Source: PWQG01 sp040882255 (GTDB lineage: Bacteria > Pseudomonadota > Gammaproteobacteria > Pseudomonadales > Pseudohongiellaceae). From it: a DNA stretch of 64,000 nucleotides. The translations under genes and the position numbers were made by a program. Location of the stretch: contig JBBEBP010000018.1 in NCBI GenBank assembly GCA_040882255.1, forward strand, positions 1 to 64,000. Direction: 5' to 3'. This document shows positions 25,918 to 34,168 of the stretch, piece by piece (the stretch's first letter is position 1; every line of letters starts with the position of its first letter). The notes under the pieces were generated by a model, which was not told the DNA's origin, did not search any database, and saw only the letters and a program-made list of their open reading frames with translations.

Positions 25918-26468
25918 TGAACCCGGAAGCCACTGTTCACGATGAACGCGCTCCTGTGCCGACGATGTGGCAGGACACCGAGAGTCTGTGTGTAGACCCC
26001 ACTGGTGGAGCGCCGGGGCCCTTTTTCTCTGACATCACGGGCGGGAGCCTTCCGCTGCGCACGCCTTCGAATCCGTTCGCTGGACTCACGGCGCTGCCCG
26101 CTCGTCAACATGCCCTGTCCGTGCCGCGAATGCTGCACACGGTCTCCGAAACGTTTGCACTGAATCGCAGTCAGTTGGCGGAGGCCTGTGGCGTGACCCG
26201 GCGTGGTCTGTACGACTGGCTGGAAGGGGTGTTGCCGGGCAGGGAACGAATGGAACGGATTGCCGGCTTGTATCGAGCGGCACTGGACTGGAAGCGCTCG
26301 GGATTTCCCAATGATGTGCAGCCCTTGTTGAAGTCTCCCGTTCTGGGCCAGCAGAGCCTGTTTGATCTGTTGTGTGAAGATCCGTTGCCGCTGGATCGGA
26401 TCCATTTTGCCGGGTCCAGACTGCAATTGCGTGAAGCGCCTGAGGATCTGGAGGATCCGTTTCTTTGA
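25908..26468 (+). CDS. HTH-domain protein of the TIGR04255 module
   Basis: A 186-residue protein. The first about 75 residues are proline- and glycine-rich and probably disordered. Residues about 76-125 form an XRE-like helix-turn-helix (NRSQLAEACGVTRRGLYDWLEG, with R-E-R-M-E-R-I-A-G-L-Y-R following). The C-terminal part (QQSLFDLLCEDPLPLDRI) is acidic. A good Shine-Dalgarno AAGGGAGAG precedes the ATG, and the frame overlaps the TIGR04255 gene by 10 nt. It could be a regulator of the module or a DNA-binding subunit; no antitoxin family was recognised with certainty. Confidence 0.65.
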   Translation: MVMMNPEATVHDERAPVPTMWQDTESLCVDPTGGAPGPFFSDITGGSLPLRTPSNPFAGLTALPARQHALSVPRMLHTVSETFALNRSQLAEACGVTRRGLYDWLEGVLPGRERMERIAGLYRAALDWKRSGFPNDVQPLLKSPVLGQQSLFDLLCEDPLPLDRIHFAGSRLQLREAPEDLEDPFL

Positions 26469-26515
26469 CCGGTGGGTACCATGGACGATACAGGATCACG
26501 CATTGCAGGACAGGG

Positions 26516-26656
26516 ATGGAAGTGGAGGTACGGGTCAGACTGGAATCCGGGATGCCGTATGCGACTGTGAATCGCATGACCCGATTTCCCCTTGAGTATC
26601 TGTCTCTGCGTGGTCATCCTCCGGATCCTATGCCACGTGAGCTTTTACCCTGGTAA
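26516..26656 (+). CDS. Small protein at the end of the TIGR04255 module
   Basis: A 46-residue frame starting at ATG 26516 (MEVEVRVRLESGMPYATVNR). A longer version starts at TTG 26465, overlapping the upstream stop as TTGA, giving 63 residues. The sequence looks like a compact beta-strand protein and keeps coding-like composition, but I know no family. Tight spacing suggests it is translated with the two genes upstream. Confidence 0.45.
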   Translation: MEVEVRVRLESGMPYATVNRMTRFPLEYLSLRGHPPDPMPRELLPW

Positions 26657-26670
26657 CCATAAGGGGCTGA

Positions 26671-26826
26671 ACTTCTGCCGCGCTGCGCTCGCTGCGCCAT
26701 GATCCGCAGCGGATGCAGCAGTACCGGGAGAAAGGGCCGGAGGCGGCCCAAGGGTATGACCGGAAGGTGCTGGCGGGGAGGATGCTGGAGGTGGTTGAGA
26801 TGGCGGCAAGTCGGAAATCACCGTGA
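26671..26826 (+). pseudogene. Second glycosyltransferase C-terminal fragment
   Basis: In frame from 26671 to the TGA at 26824-26826 one reads ALRSLRHDPQRMQQYREKGP followed by EAAQGYDRKVLAGRMLEVVE. This is the tail pattern of GT4 enzymes (LxxDPxRxxxYxExGxxxAxxYDRxxLAxRML). No upstream catalytic domain exists, since the TIGR04255 module ends only 15 nt before. It is a scar of the polysaccharide cluster left inside the defence-like island. The rest of 26657-26927 contains an AT-rich stretch before rloA and no gene. Confidence 0.7.
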
Positions 26827-26927
26827 CAGAGGCCTCGCTCAACCGATTGTTCGAGGGCTGTTGAAATTGGACATAAAGCGATAATATGGCATAAAATTGC
26901 AAAAAGACACTTTAAATCGGTTTCAAT

Positions 26928-28208
26928 ATGTTGATTGAGTTCTCGGTTGCCAATTTTCGCTCCATCAGGAACGAAGTCCGCTTCAGTATGGTGGCCGGCT
27001 CGGGTAAGGAGCTGTGGGAGACCAATGTTGCTATCCCGGATACCGTCCGACCTACCAGGGCCTTGCCGCTGGTTCGCTCGGCAGCCCTCTATGGTCCCAA
27101 TGCTGGAGGTAAATCAAATCTGATTCGGGCGTTGTCCGAGATGAAGCACTTCGTCACCACTTCCAACCAGCAACTGGATGAAATTCCGGTGACTCCTTTC
27201 CGTTTCAGTAAAGCTACAGTACGCGAGCCTTGTGTGTTCGAGGTGCTGATACACCATGGAAACGTCCGTTATCAATACGGCTTCGCGGCGACTCGGGGAG
27301 AAGTACATGAGGAATGGTTATTTGCTTTTCCCAAAGGGCGGGCGCAGACCTGGTTCCACAGGGAATTGAATCCGGACACCGGTGAGCATGAATACCAGTT
27401 TGGCGACAAACTGACCGGGGATAAGGATGTCTGGCGCCGGGCCACGCGCCCCAATGCCTTGTTTCTTTCCACGGCAGTGCAGCTCAATAGCAAGCAGTTG
27501 CAGCCGGTCTTCGACTGGTTCGCCCAGAAACTTCATATTGTCGGTGTTGGCGGGTTGATGCCACATTTTTCCATGCAATGGTGTCAGGATAACCGAAAGG
27601 AACGGGTACTGGAGTTTCTGAAGGCAGCCGATTTTGCGATTTCAGACCTGCAGGTCGAGGAGGAAGACTTCTCTAGTGAAGCTATTCCCACAGACGTGCC
27701 TGCTGAGATCCGTAGCTTCCTTTCTCGCGAATTCAAGGACAAAAAGCAGCTCCGGTTGTATACATCACACCAGAGTGACTCAGGGGATGCTGTCCAGCTT
27801 GAACTGGGCGAGGAGTCCGATGGAACGCAGAAGATGTTCAGTTTCGCAGGCCCGTGGCTGGATTCGCTGGAGAAAGGCAATGTGCTGTTCATCGATGAAC
27901 TGCATGATAATCTCCATCCGCTCCTGGTGCGCTTTCTGGTCGGGTTGTTTCATTCCCCGACAACGAACCGGAATAATGCGCAATTGGTGTTCTCCACGCA
28001 TGAGACATCTATCCTGAACCAGGAAATATTCCGACGCGACCAGATCTGGTTCTGTGAGCGGGATGATTCGCAGAGTACGCGCCTGTATCCATTGAGCGAG
28101 TTCAGTCCGAGGAAAGGAGTCGAGAATCTGGAACGGTCTTACCTCGCCGGCCGCTACGGCGCATTGCCGTTATTGCATGAGTTGAAAGACCGGTTTGCCG
28201 AGGCGTGA
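26928..28208 (+). CDS. rloA: RloA/AbiLi-type AAA15 ATPase
   Basis: A 426-residue OLD/SMC-like ATPase: MLIEFSVANFRSIRNEVRF at the N terminus is the family opening, YGPNAGGKSNLIRAL (about residues 54-68) the Walker A, and VLFIDELHDNLHPLLVRFL (about 318-336) the Walker B, followed by FSTHETSIL. RloA-type ATPases pair with RloB, a Toprim-like protein, in restriction-linked islands; the same layout is found in the lactococcal AbiL abortive infection system. RloB starts 19 nt downstream. Predicted phage sensor/ATPase part of an antiphage pair; activity inferred from family. Confidence 0.87.
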   Translation: MLIEFSVANFRSIRNEVRFSMVAGSGKELWETNVAIPDTVRPTRALPLVRSAALYGPNAGGKSNLIRALSEMKHFVTTSNQQLDEIPVTPFRFSKATVREPCVFEVLIHHGNVRYQYGFAATRGEVHEEWLFAFPKGRAQTWFHRELNPDTGEHEYQFGDKLTGDKDVWRRATRPNALFLSTAVQLNSKQLQPVFDWFAQKLHIVGVGGLMPHFSMQWCQDNRKERVLEFLKAADFAISDLQVEEEDFSSEAIPTDVPAEIRSFLSREFKDKKQLRLYTSHQSDSGDAVQLELGEESDGTQKMFSFAGPWLDSLEKGNVLFIDELHDNLHPLLVRFLVGLFHSPTTNRNNAQLVFSTHETSILNQEIFRRDQIWFCERDDSQSTRLYPLSEFSPRKGVENLERSYLAGRYGALPLLHELKDRFAEA

Positions 28209-28227
28209 TCCACGGACGGAGGGTGAT

Positions 28228-28872
28228 GTGGCAAGGAGAAAGCCTAAAGGGGCACAGCAGCTACAACGCAGGCAGCCACTGCGGGAACCTTATGACCGGG
28301 TGCTGATTGTGTGTGAAGGCACGGTTACCGAGCCCGCCTATTTTCGTGGAATGAAAGAGCATTATGGTCTGAGTACGGCGAATATTGCCATAACGCCCGC
28401 CAGCGGGCAGGATCCGTCGACTGTGGTTCGTCATGCCCGTCGTCTGGCGGACGATGAGAGGAAATTGGGAGAAAAATTCGATCGGGTGTATTGCGTGTTC
28501 GACCGTGATGAGCACGCGAACTTTGAGGGAGCATCCGAGCAGATCAGGGCTTCGGGATTCTGCAGCGCACGTTCCTGGCCGTGTTTCGAGTACTGGCTGT
28601 TACTGCATTATGAGTATCGCAGGAACCCGTTTTTAGCTGGCGGCGACAAGACAGCTGCGCAACATTGCACTACTGCGTTGGTTCGCAAGATGCCAGCCTA
28701 TACCAAAGGAGCGCAAGGCGTCTTTCAGAAACTGCAAGGTAGGCTGGACGATGCACTGAATCGGGCTGAACGTGCCCGCCGTGACGCAGAGGCAACCGGC
28801 TCGGACAATCCTTCAACGGAAGTTCATTCTCTGGTGGAATATCTGCGGAATATCAAGCGGCGGGGGAACTGA
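28228..28872 (+). CDS. rloB: RloB-family (AbiLii-like) Toprim-type effector
   Basis: A 214-residue RloB-domain protein. YDRVLIVCEGTVTEPAYFRG carries the family Glu, and YCVFDRDEHANF near residue 89 the DxD pair, as in Toprim-like nucleases. SWPCFEYWLLLHYEY is a conserved RloB block. GTG 28228 is preferred because GGAGGG lies just upstream and the protein then starts with the basic ARRKPKG tail typical of the family. With rloA it forms an AbiL-like two-gene system. Effector activity (nuclease or other) is inferred. Confidence 0.87.
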   Translation: MARRKPKGAQQLQRRQPLREPYDRVLIVCEGTVTEPAYFRGMKEHYGLSTANIAITPASGQDPSTVVRHARRLADDERKLGEKFDRVYCVFDRDEHANFEGASEQIRASGFCSARSWPCFEYWLLLHYEYRRNPFLAGGDKTAAQHCTTALVRKMPAYTKGAQGVFQKLQGRLDDALNRAERARRDAEATGSDNPSTEVHSLVEYLRNIKRRGN

Positions 28873-28970
28873 ATCTGCCGGAATCTGCAATACCGCTGTC
28901 TGCGGTGCTGGCGACTTGGATGCCGTCATCCCGAAATATTGAAATATCACCTTTCAAACGGAACTCATTT

Positions 28971-30275
28971 ATGACTGATACACCCCGCATCGCCATCATC
29001 GGCCTCGGCTACGTAGGCCTCCCCCTCTGTGTCGAGTTCGCCCGCCAGTACCCCACCGTCGGCTTCGACATCTCCACCAGCCGCATCGACGAACTCCAAC
29101 GCGGCCACGACCGCACCCGCGAAGTCAGCAGCGACGAGCTGCAGGCCATCACGGCCGACTCCGGCGTGCGATTCACCACCGCCCCGGACGACATCGCCGA
29201 CTGCAACATCTACATCGTCACCGTCCCCACCCCCATCGACCGCCACCGCCGCCCGGACCTGACGCCCCTGCTGTCCGCCTCGGCCAGCGTGGGCAAGGTG
29301 CTGGGCAAGGGCGACATCGTCATCTACGAGTCCACGGTCTACCCCGGCGCGACGGAGGAGGACTGTGTGCCGGTGCTGGAGCGCGAATCCGGCCTGGTCT
29401 TCAACCGCGACTTCTTCTGCGGCTACTCGCCCGAGCGCATCAACCCCGGCGACAGGCAGCACCGCGTGGCGGACATCGTCAAGGTGACCTCGGGCTCCAC
29501 GCCGGACGTGGCCGAGCGGGTCGATGCGCTGTACGCCAGCATCATCACCGCCGGCACGCACAAGGCGCCAAGCATCAGGGTGGCCGAGGCCGCCAAGGTC
29601 ATCGAGAACGCCCAGCGCGACATCAACATCGGTTTCGTCAACGAGCTGGCCATGATCTTCAACCGCCTGGGCATCAACACGAAGGACGTACTGGAGGCAG
29701 CGGGTACCAAGTGGAACTTCCTGCCGTTCCGCCCCGGCCTGGTGGGCGGGCACTGCATCGGCGTGGACCCGTACTACCTCACGCAGAAGGCCCAGGAGAT
29801 CGGCTACAACCCGGAGATCATCCTGGCCGGGCGGCGCATCAACGACAACATGGGCATCTACGTGGCCAACCAGGTGGTCAAGCTGATGATCGACCGCAGT
29901 CACTGCATCAAGGGCTCGCGCGTGCTGGTGCTGGGCATCACCTTCAAGGAGAATTGCCCGGATATCCGCAACTCCCGCGTCATCGACGTGATCCGCGAAC
30001 TGCAGGACTTTGGCTGCGAGGTGGACGTGCACGACCCCTGGGCGGACGCGGGCGAGGTGCAGGAGGAATACGGCGTGACGCTGCTGCCTGCTGGCGGCGC
30101 TGCTGACGATCTCGCCGGCGGCACGGCTGGCGGCCACCCGGACGTCTCCCCCTACCAGGCGGTGGTGCTGGCGGTGGCGCACCGGGAGTTCCTGGACCTG
30201 CCGTTGAAGGCCGGCGGGGCGCAGGTGGTGTATGACATCAAGTCGGTGTTGGGGGAGAGTGATGGGGGGTTGTAG
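28971..30275 (+). CDS. tviB: UDP-N-acetylhexosamine 6-dehydrogenase (TviB/WbpO family)
   Basis: A 434-residue nucleotide-sugar dehydrogenase. IAIIGLGYVGLPLCVEFARQ is the NAD motif; DISTSRIDELQRGHDRTREV and FFCGYSPERINPGDRQHRV are specific to the TviB/WbpO group, which oxidises C6 of UDP-GlcNAc or UDP-GalNAc; GGHCIGVDPYYLTQKA carries the catalytic Cys. It would supply UDP-GlcNAcA to WbpB, the missing first step of the pathway at 11.6-15.8 kb. It stands 13 kb away, beyond the RloAB genes. The composition is very GC-rich with CCC/GAC-biased codons, unlike the defence genes beside it. Confidence 0.93.
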   Translation: MTDTPRIAIIGLGYVGLPLCVEFARQYPTVGFDISTSRIDELQRGHDRTREVSSDELQAITADSGVRFTTAPDDIADCNIYIVTVPTPIDRHRRPDLTPLLSASASVGKVLGKGDIVIYESTVYPGATEEDCVPVLERESGLVFNRDFFCGYSPERINPGDRQHRVADIVKVTSGSTPDVAERVDALYASIITAGTHKAPSIRVAEAAKVIENAQRDINIGFVNELAMIFNRLGINTKDVLEAAGTKWNFLPFRPGLVGGHCIGVDPYYLTQKAQEIGYNPEIILAGRRINDNMGIYVANQVVKLMIDRSHCIKGSRVLVLGITFKENCPDIRNSRVIDVIRELQDFGCEVDVHDPWADAGEVQEEYGVTLLPAGGAADDLAGGTAGGHPDVSPYQAVVLAVAHREFLDLPLKAGGAQVVYDIKSVLGESDGGL

Positions 30276-30305
30276 AGGTAGTAAGCGACAATTATCCTGG
30301 CCGGC

Positions 30306-31526
30306 TCAGCTCCATAGGGATGATAGGGGGGCTGCGGCAAGGCGCTCGCCGAAGGGTACGAAGTCGGTGCTGTCGTACAGCACTACGCCGTAGGCAAATT
30401 TGTCTTGACACGCCTCCGCCAGAGCCTTGAGTCCAGAAAAATCCCTGGATTTAACCGTTGCTGATGCTTTGACCTCGATGCCCACAATCATGCCGTCGTC
30501 ACGCTCCAGTACGATGTCCACTTCGCGCATCTGCTGGTCGCGGAAGTGGCAAGGGGTCAGCCGCAGGTCAGAGGCAGTCATCAGCTTCAGAACCTCGGAA
30601 AAGACAAAGCTTTCGAGAAGAGGACCCAACAGGTCACGGTTGGTTTTCAACCGTTCGAAGGACAGTCCGCGTGTTGTGGCGAGCAGCCCCGAATCGAGGA
30701 AGTGTAACTTGGGAGTCTTGACGATTCGCTTGAGTGTATTGGTATACCAGGGTTGCAAGGTCGACACGAGAAATATTTGTTCCAATAGCGCGACATAGCG
30801 TTGCGCGGTTTTATGGCTCACGTTGATACCGGAGCCGAGCTGTGAGTAATTGACCAGCTGACCTGAATGCTCGGCAAGAAACCGGACGAACTTCGGGAGC
30901 GACTGCAGTTTTTCAATGTTGCCGATATCTCTGAGGTCGCGAGTCAGGATGGACGTAAGATAGGATCGTGCCCAGTCCTGCCGGCGCCGTTCACTCTTAC
31001 GGCTGATCGCTTCGGGAAAGCCACCGAGCAGAGCAAGGTGTATGAGTTGGTCGCCCAGAATGGCATCCCGGTCTTCCTGTAGTTTGCCGCTGAACAGTCG
31101 CTCCAGAAAGGTCGGGGGCTTACCGGCAATCTCGGCGCGGGCGAGCGGGAGCATGTGCAGGGTCTCCATCCGACCGGCCAGACTGTCGGCAATTCGAGGC
31201 AGGGTCAGTACGTTGGCTGAGCCGGTCAACAGGAAACGGCCGGGTCGGTAATCCTCGTCCACCGTTTTCTTGATCGCCAGCAACAGGGCAGGGGCCCGCT
31301 GGATCTCGTCGATGATGGCGCGGTCCAGGCCGCGGATGAAGCCGATCGGGTCGGATTGGGCTGCATCCAGGACCGTCTGGTCATCAAGGGTGATATAGGT
31401 TCGGCCTGCTTCTGCCATTTTTCGCACCAGCGTGGTCTTGCCCGCCCGCCGTGGTCCTACGATCAGGACAACCGGGGTGTCTGAGAGGGCTTCTTCTATC
31501 CGATGCTCCACAAACCGGTCGTACAT
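30306..31526 (-). CDS. ATP-binding protein with AAA_14 and DUF4143 domains
   Basis: A 406-residue ATPase: VVLIVGPRRAGKTTLVRKMA (about residues 17-36) is the Walker A, LDRAIIDEIQRAPALL the Walker B, FLLTGSANVLTLPRIADSLAG the sensor segment, and the C-terminal half (from LTRDLRDIGNIEKLQSLPKF, ending with GIEVKASATVKSRDFSGLK) is DUF4143, which includes a nuclease-fold-like EVK. The ATG at 31526 is chosen because GGAGG precedes it by 5 nt. Such proteins are common in variable regions; the cellular role is unknown. It is divergent from hipB, and two 14-nt direct repeats sit in its promoter. Confidence 0.87.
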   Translation of the reverse strand: MYDRFVEHRIEEALSDTPVVLIVGPRRAGKTTLVRKMAEAGRTYITLDDQTVLDAAQSDPIGFIRGLDRAIIDEIQRAPALLLAIKKTVDEDYRPGRFLLTGSANVLTLPRIADSLAGRMETLHMLPLARAEIAGKPPTFLERLFSGKLQEDRDAILGDQLIHLALLGGFPEAISRKSERRRQDWARSYLTSILTRDLRDIGNIEKLQSLPKFVRFLAEHSGQLVNYSQLGSGINVSHKTAQRYVALLEQIFLVSTLQPWYTNTLKRIVKTPKLHFLDSGLLATTRGLSFERLKTNRDLLGPLLESFVFSEVLKLMTASDLRLTPCHFRDQQMREVDIVLERDDGMIVGIEVKASATVKSRDFSGLKALAEACQDKFAYGVVLYDSTDFVPFGERLAAAPLSSLWS

Positions 31527-31549
31527 GTTGCCTCCACGAGGTTTGACAA

Positions 31550-31585
31550 TTGGAACTGTACACCATGATATTTGGAATTGTAAAC
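31550..31585. promoter_or_regulatory. Direct repeats upstream of the DUF4143 ATPase
   Basis: TTGGAACTGTACAC at 31550-31563 and TTGGAATTGTAAAC at 31572-31585 differ at two positions and start 22 nt apart, about two helical turns. They lie 24-60 nt upstream of the minus-strand ATG at 31526, where a promoter would be, so they may be an operator. Confidence 0.4.
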
Positions 31586-31712
31586 CCTGTTGATTGGAAG
31601 ATAGTGGGCTGTCAATTGGGATATATGAGTCATCCACCCGAAATGCCGCGAGAGTGGCGTTCCTGCCTGAATTTGCTTGACGTTTTCCCTGTTTGTCACC
31701 AATATGATTCAT

Positions 31713-31745
31713 ATAACGGCTAAATAATATAGTTATGACCGTTAT
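31713..31745. promoter_or_regulatory. Inverted repeat upstream of hipB (candidate operator)
   Basis: ATAACGG at 31713-31719 and CCGTTAT at 31739-31745 form a perfect 7-nt inverted repeat ending 11 nt before the hipB start at 31757. HipB proteins repress their own operon by binding palindromes at the promoter, so autoregulation is likely. Confidence 0.45.
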
Positions 31746-31756
31746 GTAACTCATTT

Positions 31757-32104
31757 ATGGCTAATGCTATGGTTTCAAAGAAAAGAACGTATGCGCGATA
31801 TACGCTGGAAGGTATTGCCCTCATGGCCCGGTTGATCCAGCACGGTCGCAAGCAGCGCAAGATGACTGAAATGGATCTCGCTGCGCGCCTGGGCATCGCC
31901 CGCAGTACTGTGCAGCGTATTGAAAAAGGCGACCCCAGGGTGGCGATCGGGATCATGTTCGAAGCGGCAGCGCTCGTCGGGGTAAAGCTTTTCGAGGCGG
32001 ATGAGAAAGGTGTTGTTGCACTGTCCTCTCGAATAGACGACCGGATTGCGGTGCTGCCGAAGCACGTCCATAAAGCAGGAAAGAAGGTGGTCGATGACTT
32101 CTGA
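31757..32104 (+). CDS. hipB: HipB-like XRE antitoxin (module 1)
   Basis: A 115-residue XRE-type HTH protein: MTEMDLAARLGIARSTVQRI with EKGDPRVAIGIMFEAAALVG following is the HTH plus the helix seen in HipB-like antitoxins. The start at ATG 31757 adds a short basic tail, and ATG 31769 would also serve. It overlaps hipA by 11 nt, the standard antitoxin-toxin coupling. Predicted repressor and neutraliser of the adjacent kinase. Confidence 0.85.
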   Translation: MANAMVSKKRTYARYTLEGIALMARLIQHGRKQRKMTEMDLAARLGIARSTVQRIEKGDPRVAIGIMFEAAALVGVKLFEADEKGVVALSSRIDDRIAVLPKHVHKAGKKVVDDF

Positions 32105-33410
32105 TGCTGCCGGTTATGATGAGGCCTATGTGTGGGTCTGGCTCCCGGAGGTCACTGAACCGGTTGTGGCCGGTCGTCTGAGCGCCGATGACGGGGTCAT
32201 CGTATTCAACTATGGCAAGAGCTACCTTGAGCGGCCGGGTGCTATTCCGCTCTATCTTCCGGAGTTGCCGCTCAGCTCAGGTGAAATGTCTCCTCCGGCT
32301 GGTTTGACCATGCCCGGCAGCATCCGTGATGCATCGCCAGACGCATGGGGCCGACGCGTCATCCTGAATCGAAAATTCAGTGCAAAACGCGAGGGGCTCG
32401 ATGAGCTGGAGCTATCCGAGATTACTTTTTTGCTGGAATCCGGCTCCGATCGGATCGGGGCCCTGGATTTTCAGATTTCACCGACCCGGTACGAACCGCG
32501 TACGCCAGATAACGCTACGCTCGAAGAGCTTGTGGAATCAGCTGATCGCGTCGAAAAGGGCATCCCCTTAACACCAGAGCTGGGCCAGGCCTTGTACCAC
32601 GGCACGTCTATTGGCGGGGCGCGCCCGAAAGTGCTTATACAGGATGGTGACGTCAAGCGGGTGGCCAAGTTTTCCTCTGCCTCCGACGTGTACAGTGTCG
32701 TGAAAGCCGAATTTGTAGCCATGCGTCTGGCGTTACTGTGTGGTATCGACGCGGCGCAAGTGTCTCTGGTCTCTGCTTCCGGGAAAGATGTCCTGCTGGT
32801 GGAGCGCTTTGACCGCATAAGGGCAGCCGGGGGCTGGCAGCGCAAAATCATGGTGTCGGCACTTACCATACTCGGTCTGGACGAAATGATGGCTCGCTAT
32901 GCGAGCTACTGTGAACTGGCTGACAGGGTTCGGTATCGCTTTACCGATGCGCAGGCCACGTTAAAAGAACTGTTCTCCCGTATTGTGTTCAACATTCTCT
33001 GCGGCAATACCGATGACCATGCCCGGAATCATGCCGCTTTCTGGGACGGTGAGGCGTTAACCCTGACTCCGGCCTACGACATCTGTCCTCAGGGTCGCAC
33101 GGGGCAGGAGGCGAGCCAGGCCATGTTGATTACGGACAGTAATCGCATGAGTCGCATGGCGACCTGCCTTGAGGCCGCGCATCATTTCCTGCTGTCAGAG
33201 GAAGACGCTATTGGCATTATCGATGCGCAGATTCGTTGTATTGGCGAGAACTGGCGGGAGATCTGCGATGAGGCCAACCTTAACCCGACAGACCGTAATT
33301 TCTTGTGGGGGCGCCAGTTCATCAACCCCTATGCGTTTACGGCTCTGGAGGGCAAGGCGGTCACACTGGCCAGCCTGGCGGATGAGGTGCGCAGAGCCCA
33401 ACTACCCTGA
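32094..33410 (+). CDS. hipA: HipA-like serine/threonine kinase toxin (module 1)
   Basis: A 438-residue HipA kinase-fold protein. DASPDAWGRRVI (HipA N-terminal block), GTSIGGARPKVLI (P-loop-like G-rich segment with Lys), and the catalytic NILCGNTDDHARNHAAFW (about residues 299-316) with AYDICP (DxP metal-binding) are all present. HipA toxins phosphorylate tRNA synthetases such as GltX and induce dormancy; the target here is unknown. It belongs to the longer HipA subgroup with a separate HTH partner. ATG 32094 overlaps hipB; GGTGG lies upstream. Confidence 0.85.
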   Translation: MTSDAAGYDEAYVWVWLPEVTEPVVAGRLSADDGVIVFNYGKSYLERPGAIPLYLPELPLSSGEMSPPAGLTMPGSIRDASPDAWGRRVILNRKFSAKREGLDELELSEITFLLESGSDRIGALDFQISPTRYEPRTPDNATLEELVESADRVEKGIPLTPELGQALYHGTSIGGARPKVLIQDGDVKRVAKFSSASDVYSVVKAEFVAMRLALLCGIDAAQVSLVSASGKDVLLVERFDRIRAAGGWQRKIMVSALTILGLDEMMARYASYCELADRVRYRFTDAQATLKELFSRIVFNILCGNTDDHARNHAAFWDGEALTLTPAYDICPQGRTGQEASQAMLITDSNRMSRMATCLEAAHHFLLSEEDAIGIIDAQIRCIGENWREICDEANLNPTDRNFLWGRQFINPYAFTALEGKAVTLASLADEVRRAQLP

Positions 33411-33436
33411 TACCGAGGGGTTGTAGGGGTGCCCGC

Positions 33437-33475
33437 TTGTCAAGAGCGAAGATCCTGAGTACACTAGTTGTGTAC
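33437..33475 (+). promoter_or_regulatory. Promoter and operator of phd-vapC
   Basis: TTGTCA (33437-33442), a 17-nt spacer and TACACT (33460-33465) resemble a sigma70 promoter. The -10 lies inside a perfect inverted repeat GTACAC (33459-33464) / GTGTAC (33470-33475) with a 5-nt centre, a classic place for antitoxin autorepression. Confidence 0.55.
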
Positions 33476-33500
33476 ACAAGATGTCGGCGGAGATCGCGTC

Positions 33501-33737
33501 ATGCAGAGAATCAATGTCCGGGAGACACGGGAGAAGCTGTCAAACCTGCTGGACGCGGTAGCGGCCGGAGAGGAGGTGGTTATTTTGCGCCATGGCAGAC
33601 CCGTTGCGCGATTGATGGCGCCAGACGTGGAAACCGTTCGCTTTCCCGACCGCTCGGCTCTGCGGGCCTCCTTGCCGGCCCGCCGGGAGAGCGCAGCGGC
33701 GGCGGTGAGGAGCCTGCGGGACGAGGAGCGGTATTGA
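33501..33737 (+). CDS. Phd/YefM family antitoxin
   Basis: A 78-residue antitoxin: MQRINVRETREKLSNLLDAV and GEEVVILRHGRPVARLMAP form the Phd/YefM DNA-binding fold. The C-terminal FPDRSALRASLPARRESAAA is the toxin-binding tail. ATG 33501 is used because the frame then starts exactly at the family N terminus. The TGA overlaps the toxin ATG by one base. It represses its promoter together with VapC. Confidence 0.9.
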   Translation: MQRINVRETREKLSNLLDAVAAGEEVVILRHGRPVARLMAPDVETVRFPDRSALRASLPARRESAAAAVRSLRDEERY

Positions 33738-34168
33738 TGCTGTATTTTGATACCAGTGCACTGTTGCCTTATTACCGTAATGAAGCGGCCAGTGAACACG
33801 TGCAGGCTTTATTGAGCACGCAGGTGCAGCCGGTGCTGATCAGTCATCTTACGGAGGTGGAAGTGGCCAGTGCCCTGGCGCGCTGGGTGCGCACCGGTGA
33901 ATTGACGGAACCGGAGGCCAACCGCATTGAAAGCGCGTTTCAGGAGGATCTTGACCAGGGCAGATTCGCCCGCTGTCCGATTGAGTTGGCACACTACCAG
34001 CGCGCTATCCACTGGATAAGCACGCGCAAGACCTCCCTGAGAACGCTGGACGCGCTTCATCTGGCCTGCGCGGCACATCGCCAGGCCTGCCTGATCAGCG
34101 AAGATGCGGCCCTGATTGATGCGGCCGGTTTCTTCGGTCTGAACGCCCGCCGCGCAGTATCCTTGTGA
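33737..34168 (+). CDS. vapC: PIN-domain VapC-like toxin
   Basis: A 143-residue PIN-domain RNase. MLYFDTSALLPYYRNE gives the first Asp, HLTEVEVASALARW the Glu, and RTLDALHLACAAHRQACLIS plus EDAALIDAA the remaining acidic residues. VapC toxins cleave tRNA or rRNA in a Mg-dependent way. It overlaps its Phd-type antitoxin upstream and the YdcF-like gene downstream. Confidence 0.9.
   Translation: MLYFDTSALLPYYRNEAASEHVQALLSTQVQPVLISHLTEVEVASALARWVRTGELTEPEANRIESAFQEDLDQGRFARCPIELAHYQRAIHWISTRKTSLRTLDALHLACAAHRQACLISEDAALIDAAGFFGLNARRAVSL

Noticed and set aside
28965..30182. Long antisense open frame over the UDP-sugar dehydrogenase
   Set aside because: Its translation is rich in repeated V, D, A, H from the GC-biased codons of the plus-strand gene; the plus strand shows all family motifs.
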